From: Krasilnikoviella flava
GTDB lineage: Bacteria > Actinomycetota > Actinomycetes > Actinomycetales > Cellulomonadaceae
Length of the DNA stretch: 64,000 bases
Assembly (NCBI RefSeq): GCF_900167525.1
Contig: NZ_FUZQ01000003.1
Span: 372,001-436,000 of the forward strand
Direction of reading: 5' to 3'
Shown: positions 41,364 to 50,216 of the stretch, piece by piece
Position numbering within the stretch: the stretch's first letter is position 1
Layout: each line of letters opens with the position of its first letter
Position numbers and translations under genes: made by a program
Notes under the pieces: generated by a model
The model's database searches: none
Told to the model about the DNA's origin: nothing
What the model saw: the letters and a program-made list of their open reading frames with translations, nothing else

Positions 41364-44300
41364 TCAGAGCACCTTCCATGGGCCGTGCTTCGTGCCGCCC
41401 GGCTCCTGGTTGCGCGTCCACCACTTCGCCTCGTACCGCACGCCGTCGTGCACGACGACGTCGCCCGTGTCGAAGATCCGCGACGCCGTCCACACGGCCG
41501 TGCCGTCGCCGCCGCGCACGAGCTCCTGCCACGACCCGTGCACCGAGGCGCCCGGCTCCTGGCCACGGGTCCACCAGGTGGCGGCGAACTGCCCGCCGTC
41601 GTGGAAGACCACGTCACCGTCGTCGTAGGTCGCCGCCGCGTCCCACGTGGGCTCCGCGTCGCCGGGCACCTTCGCCAGCACCTCGATCTCGCTGACGATC
41701 ATGTGGGTGTCCTCGTGCGCCGTCATGGCCACACGCACCGCGTCGGCGTGCACGTCCGCGGGGACGTCGGCCACCAGCGTCGCGTCGTCGGTGGCTGCCT
41801 CGCCCACGGCCTGCCAGGCACCGTCGACCCGCGCCTCGACCGTGACGCCCGTCGCCCAGCTCCGGTGGCCGCCGTCCCGGTAGAACCGGGTCACGACGCC
41901 GGTCACGTCGCGCGCGACCGGGAGCGTCACGGTGAGCGTGTCCTCGGGGTTCTTGGCGTCCGAGCGCCAGTTGGACCAGCCCTTGTCGGACGTGTCGCCG
42001 TTGATGACGCGCGACGCCGGGTAGCCGGGCTCGGTGGAGGTGGCCGACGCCGTGGTGCCCTCGGCCAGCGCGGCGTTCGCCTCCCCCGGCGCGGTGACCA
42101 GCACCCGCACCGTGGCGGGCAGCGTGCCGCCCGCGCCGTCGTCGGCCGCGCCGGTCAGCTCGACCACGCCGAGCTCGTCGAACGCCCCCGCGGGGACGTC
42201 GTCCCAGGTCACCGGGCGCTGCACCTCGTCGCCGCCGGCCGCGACGGCGGTGACGGCGCCGGGCAGGTCGACCGCCGCTGCGTCCTCGCCCGCGTACGCC
42301 TCGGCGCGAGCCGTCTCGGTCCGCTCGAGCGTGTCGACCAGCACGGTGGCGGTCGCCTCGACCGTGCCGCCGGCCGGGACCTGCACCGTGCCGGTGACCT
42401 CGACCGTGCCGGCCTGCGCCCACGCGTCGTCACCGGGCAAGTCCCACGCCACGGGCAGCTCGCCGCGCGCGCCGCCCGGGTAGACGGGCGTCACGACGCC
42501 CGGCAGCTCGGGCGCGACGCCCGGCGTGGTGAACACGTCCACCGGCTCCGTGCCCAGCACCGTCTCGTCGACGACGGCCCAGCGCTGGTTCGCGCCCGAC
42601 GTGGCCCGGTAGGTCCCGACGGGCGAGCCGTCGGCCGTGGCCTCGCCACCCACCTCGAGCAAGGTGCGGGACGACGCGTTGACCAGGGTGAACGTGCCGT
42701 CGCCGGTCGTGGAGAGGATCCAGCGCGCGGCCTCGGGCGTGTCGGCGGGGTCGGCCGGGGCGTCCGCGAGCACCGCGGAGGTGTCGTCGCCCACGGCGAG
42801 CTGCTGGCCCGTCGCCACGTTGGTCACGGCGTACCGGGTGCGGTGCGAGCCGGAGCCCTCCGGGGCGCCCAGGTCGTCGAGCGTCCACAGCTGCTCGGCC
42901 GCGGCCGGGTCGTCGGTCACGATCTGCAGGGCGCCGCCCGCGGGCGCGAGCGAGCGGTCCGACTGCGCGCCGTCGATCCGGAAGACGTGGCCGTCCTGCG
43001 CCAGCGGCGCGTCGTCCGCGACGCCCGAGACGCCGTCGACGACGAACGTCGTCACCGACTCCGCCGGCACGGCGAGGGTGGCCGCGGCATCCTCGACGGC
43101 CACGGGCTCGCCCTCGACCAGGTAGCCGTCGGTGCTGGTGGTCACCGGCGTGACCGTCGCGCCCGCGGTGTCGGCGAAGCCCGACAGGTCGAGCGTGACG
43201 TCGCGCGCCGCCGTCGTGTCGTTGACGTGCACGACGGTCGCCGCGTCGCCCGCGGCGGACACGGCCGCGGTGCTGTCCGCGTCGTCGACCCCCACCAGCC
43301 GGTCCCCCGGCGCGATGTAGTGCGTGAAGTTCTGGGTGACCCAGTACTTGGTGTTGGTGTAGATCGGGCAGGTCTCGAGCGTGTCGTCCTCGGTGCACGA
43401 GAACGAGAGCTGGATCTCGCCCCAGTTGCCGCCCTCGGGGCTCTCCCCGCCGGGCGCCATGTTGTCGTAGTCCTCCACGGGCTGCCAGAACACCCACGCG
43501 GACGGCTCCAGCTCGCGCAGGTCGTCGGCGATCTGGTGCGCGCTGCCGAGGCCGGACTCCATGGACTCGAAGTCCTGCCCGGTGCTCGACCAGGAGCCGC
43601 CCACCTCGCTCATCCACAGGGGCTTGTCCTCGCCCTTGGCGATGTCGCGCACCGACGTGCGCTGGCCCGTGCCGTACGTGTGCACGTTGAGCTGGGACAC
43701 CTGGTCGCGCACGGCGTCCGGGTAGGAGTTCCAGTTGGTGGCGAAGCGGCCCGGGTTGGTCTCGTCCATCGCCGAGATCACCGCGTCCGTGCCGGAGCCG
43801 TCGAGGGCGTCCGCGAGCGCCGGGATCACCTGCTGCTGCAGCTCGGGGCCCATGTGGGCGCCCTCCTGCCGGCCGCCCGTCGGGTTGCCGTCCGCGCCGA
43901 GCCGGGTGCCCCAGTAGTCGGTGTTCGGCTCGTTGAACGGGTCGATCGTGTCGACGTCGATACCGTGCGCGTCCTCGAGCCGCTCGGTGGCGCCCACCAG
44001 GTACTGCGCGAAGTCGTCGATGCTGCCGGGCTTCAGCTGGTCGGTGCCGGCGTCGAAGTTCCCGGAGACGTAACCGGACTCCGTCATGAACCACGGCGGG
44101 GAGTTGCTGAACGCCTCCCAGTGCGTCACGTCGTCCTTGATGCGGTCCACCCACCAGCGCTGCGTGGCGTCCGCGTCGGCGTCCCAGTGCTCCGGGTCCG
44201 CCGGGTCCCACCAGTCCACGTCCTCGCGGGTGGTGCCCTCGGGCGCCTGCCACCAGCCGTCGACGGCGCCGCCCGCGCGCAGGTAGTCGGGCACGTCGGG

Positions 44301-44645
44301 GGCGTTGCCGCCGCCGATGTTGTACCGCGCGATGTTGAGGTTCAGCCCCTCGTCGCCGAACACCATGTCGGCGAGGCGGTCCCGGATCTCGTCCGGGTAG
44401 CCGCCCGTCGCGTTGGCGAACCACACGAGGCTGGTGCCCCAGCCCTCGAACGGCTCCCCCGCGTAAGACGGGTCCGGGCGGACCGTCACCCCGGCGGCGT
44501 CGACGGCGGTCGCGGTGGAGGCGGCGGTGGCGGCGGTCGTCGCCGGCTGCGCGGACGCCGGGACCAGCCCCGCCGCCAGCAGCGCGCCGGCCGCCCCGGT
44601 GACGACGGCGAGCCGCCGTCGTGCGTTCCTTCTCGTCGGGCTCAT
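41364..44645 (-). CDS. Secreted multidomain GH30 glycosidase, probable endo-beta-1,6-galactanase
   Basis: 1093 residues. Signal peptide 1-32 (VPASA|QP). GH30 catalytic domain about 50-540 with FEGWGTSLVWFA, acid/base Glu239 (DPFNEPN) and nucleophile Glu347 (LWMSEVGG). Then a ricin-type beta-trefoil (about 550-692), two bacterial Ig-like (Big_4) domains (700-772 and 773-850), a discoidin/F5-8C-like domain (855-992), and two C-terminal CBM5/12 modules (about 1000-1042 and 1048-1093, each with a WWTRxQEPG block). The GWGTSL opening resembles GH30_5 endo-beta-1,6-galactanases, which cut arabinogalactan side chains. Last gene of the LacI-linked operon. Confidence 0.88.
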   Translation of the reverse strand: MSPTRRNARRRLAVVTGAAGALLAAGLVPASAQPATTAATAASTATAVDAAGVTVRPDPSYAGEPFEGWGTSLVWFANATGGYPDEIRDRLADMVFGDEGLNLNIARYNIGGGNAPDVPDYLRAGGAVDGWWQAPEGTTREDVDWWDPADPEHWDADADATQRWWVDRIKDDVTHWEAFSNSPPWFMTESGYVSGNFDAGTDQLKPGSIDDFAQYLVGATERLEDAHGIDVDTIDPFNEPNTDYWGTRLGADGNPTGGRQEGAHMGPELQQQVIPALADALDGSGTDAVISAMDETNPGRFATNWNSYPDAVRDQVSQLNVHTYGTGQRTSVRDIAKGEDKPLWMSEVGGSWSSTGQDFESMESGLGSAHQIADDLRELEPSAWVFWQPVEDYDNMAPGGESPEGGNWGEIQLSFSCTEDDTLETCPIYTNTKYWVTQNFTHYIAPGDRLVGVDDADSTAAVSAAGDAATVVHVNDTTAARDVTLDLSGFADTAGATVTPVTTSTDGYLVEGEPVAVEDAAATLAVPAESVTTFVVDGVSGVADDAPLAQDGHVFRIDGAQSDRSLAPAGGALQIVTDDPAAAEQLWTLDDLGAPEGSGSHRTRYAVTNVATGQQLAVGDDTSAVLADAPADPADTPEAARWILSTTGDGTFTLVNASSRTLLEVGGEATADGSPVGTYRATSGANQRWAVVDETVLGTEPVDVFTTPGVAPELPGVVTPVYPGGARGELPVAWDLPGDDAWAQAGTVEVTGTVQVPAGGTVEATATVLVDTLERTETARAEAYAGEDAAAVDLPGAVTAVAAGGDEVQRPVTWDDVPAGAFDELGVVELTGAADDGAGGTLPATVRVLVTAPGEANAALAEGTTASATSTEPGYPASRVINGDTSDKGWSNWRSDAKNPEDTLTVTLPVARDVTGVVTRFYRDGGHRSWATGVTVEARVDGAWQAVGEAATDDATLVADVPADVHADAVRVAMTAHEDTHMIVSEIEVLAKVPGDAEPTWDAAATYDDGDVVFHDGGQFAATWWTRGQEPGASVHGSWQELVRGGDGTAVWTASRIFDTGDVVVHDGVRYEAKWWTRNQEPGGTKHGPWKVL

Positions 44646-44729
44646 CGGTGAACCTCTCTCTCGCGTCGGTGCGATGGGTGGGGTCGTGCGACGGGTATGC
44701 GATCTGGTGGTGCGGTCTGGTGGTGCGGA

Positions 44730-45998
44730 TCAGTCCGTCCGGCCCGCGGGGGCGGACGGCGGGGCGAGCAGGAAGGCGGGCGCGGCGAGGCCGGCGGCGG
44801 CGAACGCGGCGGCTACCTCCGCCACGACGGCGTCCACGTCACCCGCGCGCACGAGCGCGAGGGTCGAGCCACCGAAGCCGCCGCCGGTCATGCGGGCGCC
44901 GAGCGCACCGGCCGCGAGGCTCGCGGCCACCGCCAGGTCGAGCTCGGGCACGGTGACCTCGAAGTCGTCGCGGAGGGAGGCGTGCGACGCGGTCATCAAC
45001 GGCCCGACCTCGACGTACGCCCCCGCCCGCACGAGCTCGGCGACGTGCGCCGTGCGCGCCGTCTCGGTCACGACGTGCCGCACGCGGCGGCGCAGCACGC
45101 CGTCCGGGTCGTGCGGGACCAGCGCGGCGAGCGCGTCGTCCAGGGATCCCGGGACGACCTCGCGCAGGCTGCCGAGGCCCAGCAGCGCGGCGGCCCGCTC
45201 GCACGACGCGCGCCGCGCCGCGTACTGGCCGTCGACGAGCTGGTGCGGCGCCCGCGTGTCGACCGCCAGCAGCGTGAGCCCGGCACCGGCCAGGTCCCAC
45301 GGCAGCCGGACGGCGTGCTCCTCGGGCGCGAGGCCGGGACGGAAGTCGAGCAGCAGCGCCTCCCCTGCGCGGCACAGCAGCGAGACGGACTGGTCGAGCC
45401 CGCCCGTCGCCGCGCCGGCCACGTCGTTCTCCGCGCGCACGCACGCCGCGACCAGGCGGGACCGGCCGGCGATGGTGCCGCCCAGGCCGAGCCCGTGCAC
45501 GTCGTCGAGCGCCACGGCGACCGCGCTCTCCAGCGCGGCGGAGCTCGACAGCGAGGCACCGAACGGCACGCACGAGTCGACGGCCGCGTCGAAGCCACCG
45601 ACGCCGTGCCCTGCCTGGCGCAGCGCCCACGCGACGCCCGCGAGGTACGCGCCCCACCCGGGGGTCGTGCCCACGGCCGGGTCCATGTCGTCGAGGTCGG
45701 CCTCCCACAGCCCGTCGGCCTGCGCCGACGCCAGGCGGACGACGCCGTCCGGCCGCGGCCGCAGCGCGACGTACGTGCGGTGCGGGAGCGCCGTGGGCAG
45801 GCACAGGCCGGCGTTGTAGTCGGTGTGCTCCCCGATGAGGTTCACGCGCCCCGGCGCGGACCACACGCCCGCGGGCGGACCGGCCGGGTCCTCGCCGAAC
45901 GCCCGGGCGAAGAGCTCCCGGGCCCGCCGCGCGCCGTCGGCGGGCGACCAGGCGTCGTGCCAGGCGGCGGCCGTCGCGGCCTGTGCTCCCGTGGTCAT
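44730..45998 (-). CDS. galK: Galactokinase
   Basis: 422 residues. GHMP-kinase signatures: GRVNLIGEHTD (residues 50-60), the ATP loop FGASLSSSAALE (146-157) and C-terminal RMTGGGFGGSTLAL. It phosphorylates galactose to galactose-1-phosphate for the Leloir pathway. It begins 1 nt after the GH35 stop, so release of galactose and its phosphorylation are co-expressed. No galT or galE is in the window. An 84-nt gap with AGAGAGAGG precedes GH30. Confidence 0.96.
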   Translation of the reverse strand: MTTGAQAATAAAWHDAWSPADGARRARELFARAFGEDPAGPPAGVWSAPGRVNLIGEHTDYNAGLCLPTALPHRTYVALRPRPDGVVRLASAQADGLWEADLDDMDPAVGTTPGWGAYLAGVAWALRQAGHGVGGFDAAVDSCVPFGASLSSSAALESAVAVALDDVHGLGLGGTIAGRSRLVAACVRAENDVAGAATGGLDQSVSLLCRAGEALLLDFRPGLAPEEHAVRLPWDLAGAGLTLLAVDTRAPHQLVDGQYAARRASCERAAALLGLGSLREVVPGSLDDALAALVPHDPDGVLRRRVRHVVTETARTAHVAELVRAGAYVEVGPLMTASHASLRDDFEVTVPELDLAVAASLAAGALGARMTGGGFGGSTLALVRAGDVDAVVAEVAAAFAAAGLAAPAFLLAPPSAPAGRTD

Positions 45999-45999
45999 G

Positions 46000-47787
46000 T
46001 CACGCCTCCGTCGGGCCGAGGTCGGGCGCGGCGACGAACCTGGCGCGGGGTGCGGCCGCGCCGTGCAGCTCGAGCAGCACCAGCTCGTTGCCCTCCGCGC
46101 GGACCAGCGGCCCGGGCACGTAGACCGTGCCGGTCGGGCCCTGGCCCGAGTACCGGCCCAGCAGCTCCCCGTTGACCCAGGCGAGCCCCCGGCTCCAGCC
46201 GTCCAGGCGCAGGAAGTGGTCGGCGCCGGCCACGGAGCCGAAGGTGCCGCGGTGGAACGACGGCCCGGCGACCGGCGCGGCGTCGTCGCCGGCGGGCTGC
46301 CACACGGCGTCGGTCAGGAGCCCCGGGGCGACGTCGAGCCGCAGGGGCACGGCCTCCCAGTCGGTGAGCTCGCGGGTCGCGGTGCGCACCGGCCCGACGA
46401 TCCCCTTGGGCTCGCCGATCCGGGGGCCGTAGTTCACGCGCCCGCGGTCCTCGACGAGCAGGGTCAGCGTGCCCGCCCGGCGCGGCAGCGGCACCGACCA
46501 GGCGTGGGTGGTGCGGTCGAGCACGCCCACCGGGTCGCCGTCGACCGCCACGAGCGCCCGGTCGCGCACCTCGTCCGCCACCAGCACCGCGTCGTCGGCC
46601 GCGACCCGCGTGCCGTACAGCACGAAGCCGGACCACTGGCGCAGGTCGTCCATCGTCGGTGGCTGCGCGGACGACGTGCGCGACGTCCGCCCGGACACCA
46701 GGTCCAGGACGCCGTCGAGCGCCACGCGCCGGTCGAGGACGACGTCCAGCTCCGGCGCCGGGGCCGGCTCGACGGGCACCTCGTCGGGCACGGGCGCGTG
46801 CTTGGCGATCACCGCGCGCAGGGCGTGGAACTTCGCCGTCGGCGCGCCGTGCTCGGACAGCGGGGCGTCGTAGTCGTACGACGTGGTGATGGGCAGGTAC
46901 GTGCCCTTGTCGTTCGCCCCGTTGGTGAGGCCCAGGTTGGAACCGCCGTGGAACATGTAGAGGTTGACCGACGCGCCCGCGCCGAGCAGGTCGTCCAGGT
47001 CCGCCGCGGTGGTCTCCGGGGCGGTGACGTGGTGCTCCAGGCCCCAGGAGTCGAACCAGCCGTCCCAGAACTCCGTGCACATCAGCGGGCCCGTGGGCTG
47101 GTGGCGGCGCAGCACGGCGAGCCGCTCCAGCGACCGGGAGCCGAAGTTCGCCGTCTTGTGCAGCTCGGGCAGGCCGCCGAGCGACAGGTGCTCGTCGTCG
47201 GCCTGGTCGCAGGTGAAGAGCGGGACGTCGATGCCCTGGGCCCGGGTGAGGTCGACGAGCGCGCGCAGGTAGCGGGTGCGCTCGTCGGCCGGCACGCCCG
47301 GGTAGGCGCCGTACTCGTTCTCCACCTGCACCATGAGCACCGGGCCGCCGCGCGTCACCTGCCGCTCGGCCACGACGGGCAGGAGGTGGGCGTAGTACGT
47401 GCCGATGGCCTCGAGGAACGCCGGGTCGTGCCGGCGGACGCCGGCGCTCCCGTCCGCGAAGAGCCACGCCGGCAGGCCGCCGCCGTCCCACTCCGCGCAG
47501 ATGTACGGGCCGGGACGCACGACGGCGCGCAGCCCCTCCGCCGCGACGAGGTCGAGGAAGCGGCCCAGGTCACGCCGGCCGGCGAGGTCGAACTCGTCGG
47601 GCTCGGGCGCGTGGAAGTTCCACGGCACGTACGTCTCGATCGTGTTCAGCCCCATGAGCCGGGCCTTGCGGATCCGGTCGGCCCACTGGTCGGGGTGCAC
47701 GCGGAAGTAGTGCAGCGCCCCGCTGATCACCTGGAAGGGGCGGCCGTCGAGCAGGAAGTCCCGCTCGCCGATCTCGAACGTGGGCAT
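46000..47787 (-). CDS. GH35 beta-galactosidase
   Basis: 595 residues, no signal peptide: a cytoplasmic enzyme. The GH35 signature GGPVLMVQVENEYG holds acid/base Glu158; the nucleophile is Glu239 in LMCTEFWDGW. The opening block ISGALHYFRVHPDQWADRI is family-specific. C-terminal beta-sandwich domains occupy about 340-590. It removes terminal beta-galactose from imported oligosaccharides, giving galactose to GalK encoded 1 nt downstream. A hairpin at 47820-47849 separates it from the binding-protein gene. Confidence 0.95.
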   Translation of the reverse strand: MPTFEIGERDFLLDGRPFQVISGALHYFRVHPDQWADRIRKARLMGLNTIETYVPWNFHAPEPDEFDLAGRRDLGRFLDLVAAEGLRAVVRPGPYICAEWDGGGLPAWLFADGSAGVRRHDPAFLEAIGTYYAHLLPVVAERQVTRGGPVLMVQVENEYGAYPGVPADERTRYLRALVDLTRAQGIDVPLFTCDQADDEHLSLGGLPELHKTANFGSRSLERLAVLRRHQPTGPLMCTEFWDGWFDSWGLEHHVTAPETTAADLDDLLGAGASVNLYMFHGGSNLGLTNGANDKGTYLPITTSYDYDAPLSEHGAPTAKFHALRAVIAKHAPVPDEVPVEPAPAPELDVVLDRRVALDGVLDLVSGRTSRTSSAQPPTMDDLRQWSGFVLYGTRVAADDAVLVADEVRDRALVAVDGDPVGVLDRTTHAWSVPLPRRAGTLTLLVEDRGRVNYGPRIGEPKGIVGPVRTATRELTDWEAVPLRLDVAPGLLTDAVWQPAGDDAAPVAGPSFHRGTFGSVAGADHFLRLDGWSRGLAWVNGELLGRYSGQGPTGTVYVPGPLVRAEGNELVLLELHGAAAPRARFVAAPDLGPTEA

Positions 47788-47819
47788 GGCGCGGTGAGCC
47801 TTTCGACGAGGTGCGGTGC

Positions 47820-47849
47820 GGCGGCGGGGCGTCGGAGCGCCCCGCCGCC
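47820..47849 (-). other. Intercistronic stem-loop after the binding-protein gene
   Basis: A perfect 12-bp stem (47820-47831 with 47838-47849) and a TCGGAG loop lie between the binding-protein stop and GH35. Such hairpins commonly protect the upstream mRNA or attenuate read-through so that binding protein is made in excess. Confidence 0.7.
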
Positions 47850-47867
47850 GGGGTCATGCGGACGGGC

Positions 47868-49211
47868 TCACTTGTTGACGGTGAAGCCCTGGCCGTTGCC
47901 GTACGTGGCGGACTGCTCCTGCCACGCCGCGAGGCCGTCGTCCAGCGTGGTGCCGGAGACGTAGGCCTGGCCCACCGTGTCGTTGAAGATGGAGTTCGCG
48001 TACACCTGGAACGGCAGGTACTGCCAGCCCTCCACGACGTTCGCCGCGGAGTCCGCGAGCACCTCGTTGATCTTCTGGCCGCCGAAGTACGCGGACTCGG
48101 TGCCGCGGAACTCGTCCGACTCGAGGTCGGCCGTGGTGGCAGGGAACGCGCCGCCGTCGAGACGGGCCTGCACGCCCTCGCCGTTCGTGGCGTAGTCGAC
48201 GAACGCGTAGGCGAGCTCGGCGTTCTTGCTCGCGGCGGGCACGGTCAGCGAGGAGCCGCCGTTCTCCGACGTGGCGTGCTGCCCGGCCTCCCACTGCGGC
48301 ATCTCGGCCACGCGCCACTTGCCCTTGCCCTGCGGGACGCCGGACTCGAGGTTGGCCGGCATCCACGCGCCGATGGTCAGCGTCGCGATGGTGCCGTTGC
48401 CGAGGCCCTGGTACCACTCGTCGCTCCACGAGCCGACGGGGGCCAGCAGGTCCTCGTCGATGAGCTGCTGCCACACCTCGGCGAACTTCTGGGTGCCCTC
48501 GTCGCCGGCGAAGTCGATCGTCACGTCGGTGCCGTCCACCTGGTACGGCTGCCCGCCGGCCTGCCAGATCATGCTGGTGGTGAAGCCGGCGTCGCCGATG
48601 TCGTTGGCGATGTACGCCTTCGGGTCCTTCTCGTGGATGGTGCGCGCGGCCTCGAGGTACTCGTCCCAGGTGGTCGGCACGTCGACGCCGTACTTCTTGA
48701 AGACCTCGTCGTTGTAGAAGAGGGCCATGGGGCCGGAGTCCATCGGCATGCCGTAGACGCCGTCGCCGCTGTGCACGGAGTTCCACGGGCCGGTGCTGAA
48801 GGTGCCGTCCAGCTCGTCCGCGCCGAGCGGGCCGAGGTCCGTCAGCGCCTCGGAGATGGCGAACTGCGGCACGGCGTAGTACTCGATCTGCGCGACGTCG
48901 GGCACGCCGTCGCCGGCCGCGATCGCGTTCTGCAGCGCGGTGTACTGGTCGTTGGCGGTACCGACGTTCTCCAGGTTCACCGTGACGTTCGGGTACTTCT
49001 CCTCGAAGTCCGTCACGACGTCCTCGAGGGTGGGCTCCCACGCCCAGACGGTGATCTCGCCGCCCTTCTCGAGGACAGAGGCGGTGTCGACGGGCGCGGC
49101 GTCGCCGCCGCCGGAGCCGCCGTCGTCGCCGGAGCCGCAGGCGGCCAGGCCGAGGGCGAGCACGCCGGCGAGGGCGGTGCCGCGCACCAGGTGGCGGGAT
49201 CGTGCGTTCAT
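47868..49211 (-). CDS. Galacto-oligosaccharide ABC transporter substrate-binding lipoprotein
   Basis: 447 residues. Signal with lipobox at Cys25 (LGLAAC), then a Gly/Ser linker. Family 1 solute-binding fold: EITVWAWEPTLEDVVTDFEEKYP, DVAQIEYYAVPQFA, GMPMDSGPMALFYNDEVFKKYG. It is lipid-anchored on the outer face of the membrane and delivers sugar to the two permeases encoded just upstream. Galactan-derived oligosaccharides are the likely ligand because GH35, galactokinase and galactanases share the operon. Confidence 0.93.
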   Translation of the reverse strand: MNARSRHLVRGTALAGVLALGLAACGSGDDGGSGGGDAAPVDTASVLEKGGEITVWAWEPTLEDVVTDFEEKYPNVTVNLENVGTANDQYTALQNAIAAGDGVPDVAQIEYYAVPQFAISEALTDLGPLGADELDGTFSTGPWNSVHSGDGVYGMPMDSGPMALFYNDEVFKKYGVDVPTTWDEYLEAARTIHEKDPKAYIANDIGDAGFTTSMIWQAGGQPYQVDGTDVTIDFAGDEGTQKFAEVWQQLIDEDLLAPVGSWSDEWYQGLGNGTIATLTIGAWMPANLESGVPQGKGKWRVAEMPQWEAGQHATSENGGSSLTVPAASKNAELAYAFVDYATNGEGVQARLDGGAFPATTADLESDEFRGTESAYFGGQKINEVLADSAANVVEGWQYLPFQVYANSIFNDTVGQAYVSGTTLDDGLAAWQEQSATYGNGQGFTVNK

Positions 49212-49239
49212 GGGGTCCTCACTTCGTTGTCAGAAATAC

Positions 49240-49284
49240 GCTGGTCGAGGCTGTCGAAACCTGCTGGTCGAGCCTGTCGAGACC
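49240..49284. repeat. Pair of 22-nt direct repeats
   Basis: GCTGGTCGAG(G/C)CTGTCGA(A/G)ACC occurs at 49240-49261 and 49263-49284, in the gap between the permease and binding-protein genes. Each copy has an inverted-repeat core (GGTCGA...TCGARACC). Similar short elements are frequent in intergenic DNA of this bacterial group, to my knowledge. Confidence 0.7.
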
Positions 49285-49298
49285 CCGACGTCACGAGG

Positions 49299-50213
49299 TC
49301 ATTCCTTGACGGATCCGGCCGCGAGGCCGGACTGCCAGTAGCGCTGCAGGAGCAGGAAGGCGGCGACGAGCGGCAGGATCGTCAGCAGCGCGCCGGTGAT
49401 CACGAGGTTGAAGATCGCCTCGCCGCCGGCGGTGGCGGCCTGCGCGTTCCAGGCGTTGAGGCCGAGCGTCAGGGGGTACCAGGACGAGTCGCGCAGCATG
49501 ATCAGCGGCAGGAAGTAGTTGTTCCAGGTGGCGACCATGGTGAACAGCAGCACCGTGACGATCCCGGGCGCGAGCAGGGGAAGGCTCACGCGGAAGAAGG
49601 TGCGGAACTCCCCCGCCCCGTCGATCCGGGCGGCCTCGAGCAGCTCGCCCGGGATGGCCTCGGCGGCGAACGTCCACATGAGGTACAGCCCGAACGGCGA
49701 GATCAGCGACGGGATGATCACGGCCCACGGCGTGTTCGTCAGGCCCAGCTGGCTGAACATGAGGAACGTCGGGACGGCGAGCGCGGTGCCCGGCACGGCC
49801 ACCGCGCCGATCACGAGCGCGAACACCCCGCGCTTGCCCGGGAAGTTGAACTTCGCGAGCGCATAGCCGCCCAGGATGGCGAGGAACGTCGCGCCGCCGG
49901 CGCCCACGACCACGTACAGCACGGTGTTGCCGAACCACCGCACGAAGACACCGTCGTCGTAGGTCAGCGTGGCGACGATGTTGTCCCACAGGGAGAACGA
50001 GTCGCCGAACCACAGGCCGAACGAGGAGAACAGGTCTTCCTGCGTCTTGGTCGCGTTGATGAGCAGCCACGCCAGCGGCACCAGCGAGTACACGAGCACG
50101 ACGGCGGTGAGCACGGTGAGCAGAGGGCTGCGCCGGGGGCGGGCCACCGAGTGGTGGCGTCGGGTGCGCAGGCGCACGGCGCGTCGGGCAGGGGTGGCGG
50201 TCAGCGTCGACAC
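49299..50213 (-). CDS. Sugar ABC permease, MalG type
   Basis: 304 residues from a GTG start. A basic N-terminus (ARRAVRLRTRRHH) is followed by six helices and the EAA loop LLEAARIDGAGEFRTF. FNFPGKRGVFALVIGAVAVPGTAL is typical of COG0395. It forms the channel with the MalF-type partner whose stop is 3 nt upstream. Same operon as GH35, galK and GH30; no ATPase gene nearby. Confidence 0.92.
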   Translation of the reverse strand: MSTLTATPARRAVRLRTRRHHSVARPRRSPLLTVLTAVVLVYSLVPLAWLLINATKTQEDLFSSFGLWFGDSFSLWDNIVATLTYDDGVFVRWFGNTVLYVVVGAGGATFLAILGGYALAKFNFPGKRGVFALVIGAVAVPGTALAVPTFLMFSQLGLTNTPWAVIIPSLISPFGLYLMWTFAAEAIPGELLEAARIDGAGEFRTFFRVSLPLLAPGIVTVLLFTMVATWNNYFLPLIMLRDSSWYPLTLGLNAWNAQAATAGGEAIFNLVITGALLTILPLVAAFLLLQRYWQSGLAAGSVKE

Positions 50214-50216
50214 GGG

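Noticed and set aside
41385-44651. 1088-codon frame antisense to GH30
   Set aside because: Mirror of a GC-rich coding gene; GH30 is supported by catalytic motifs and a signal peptide.
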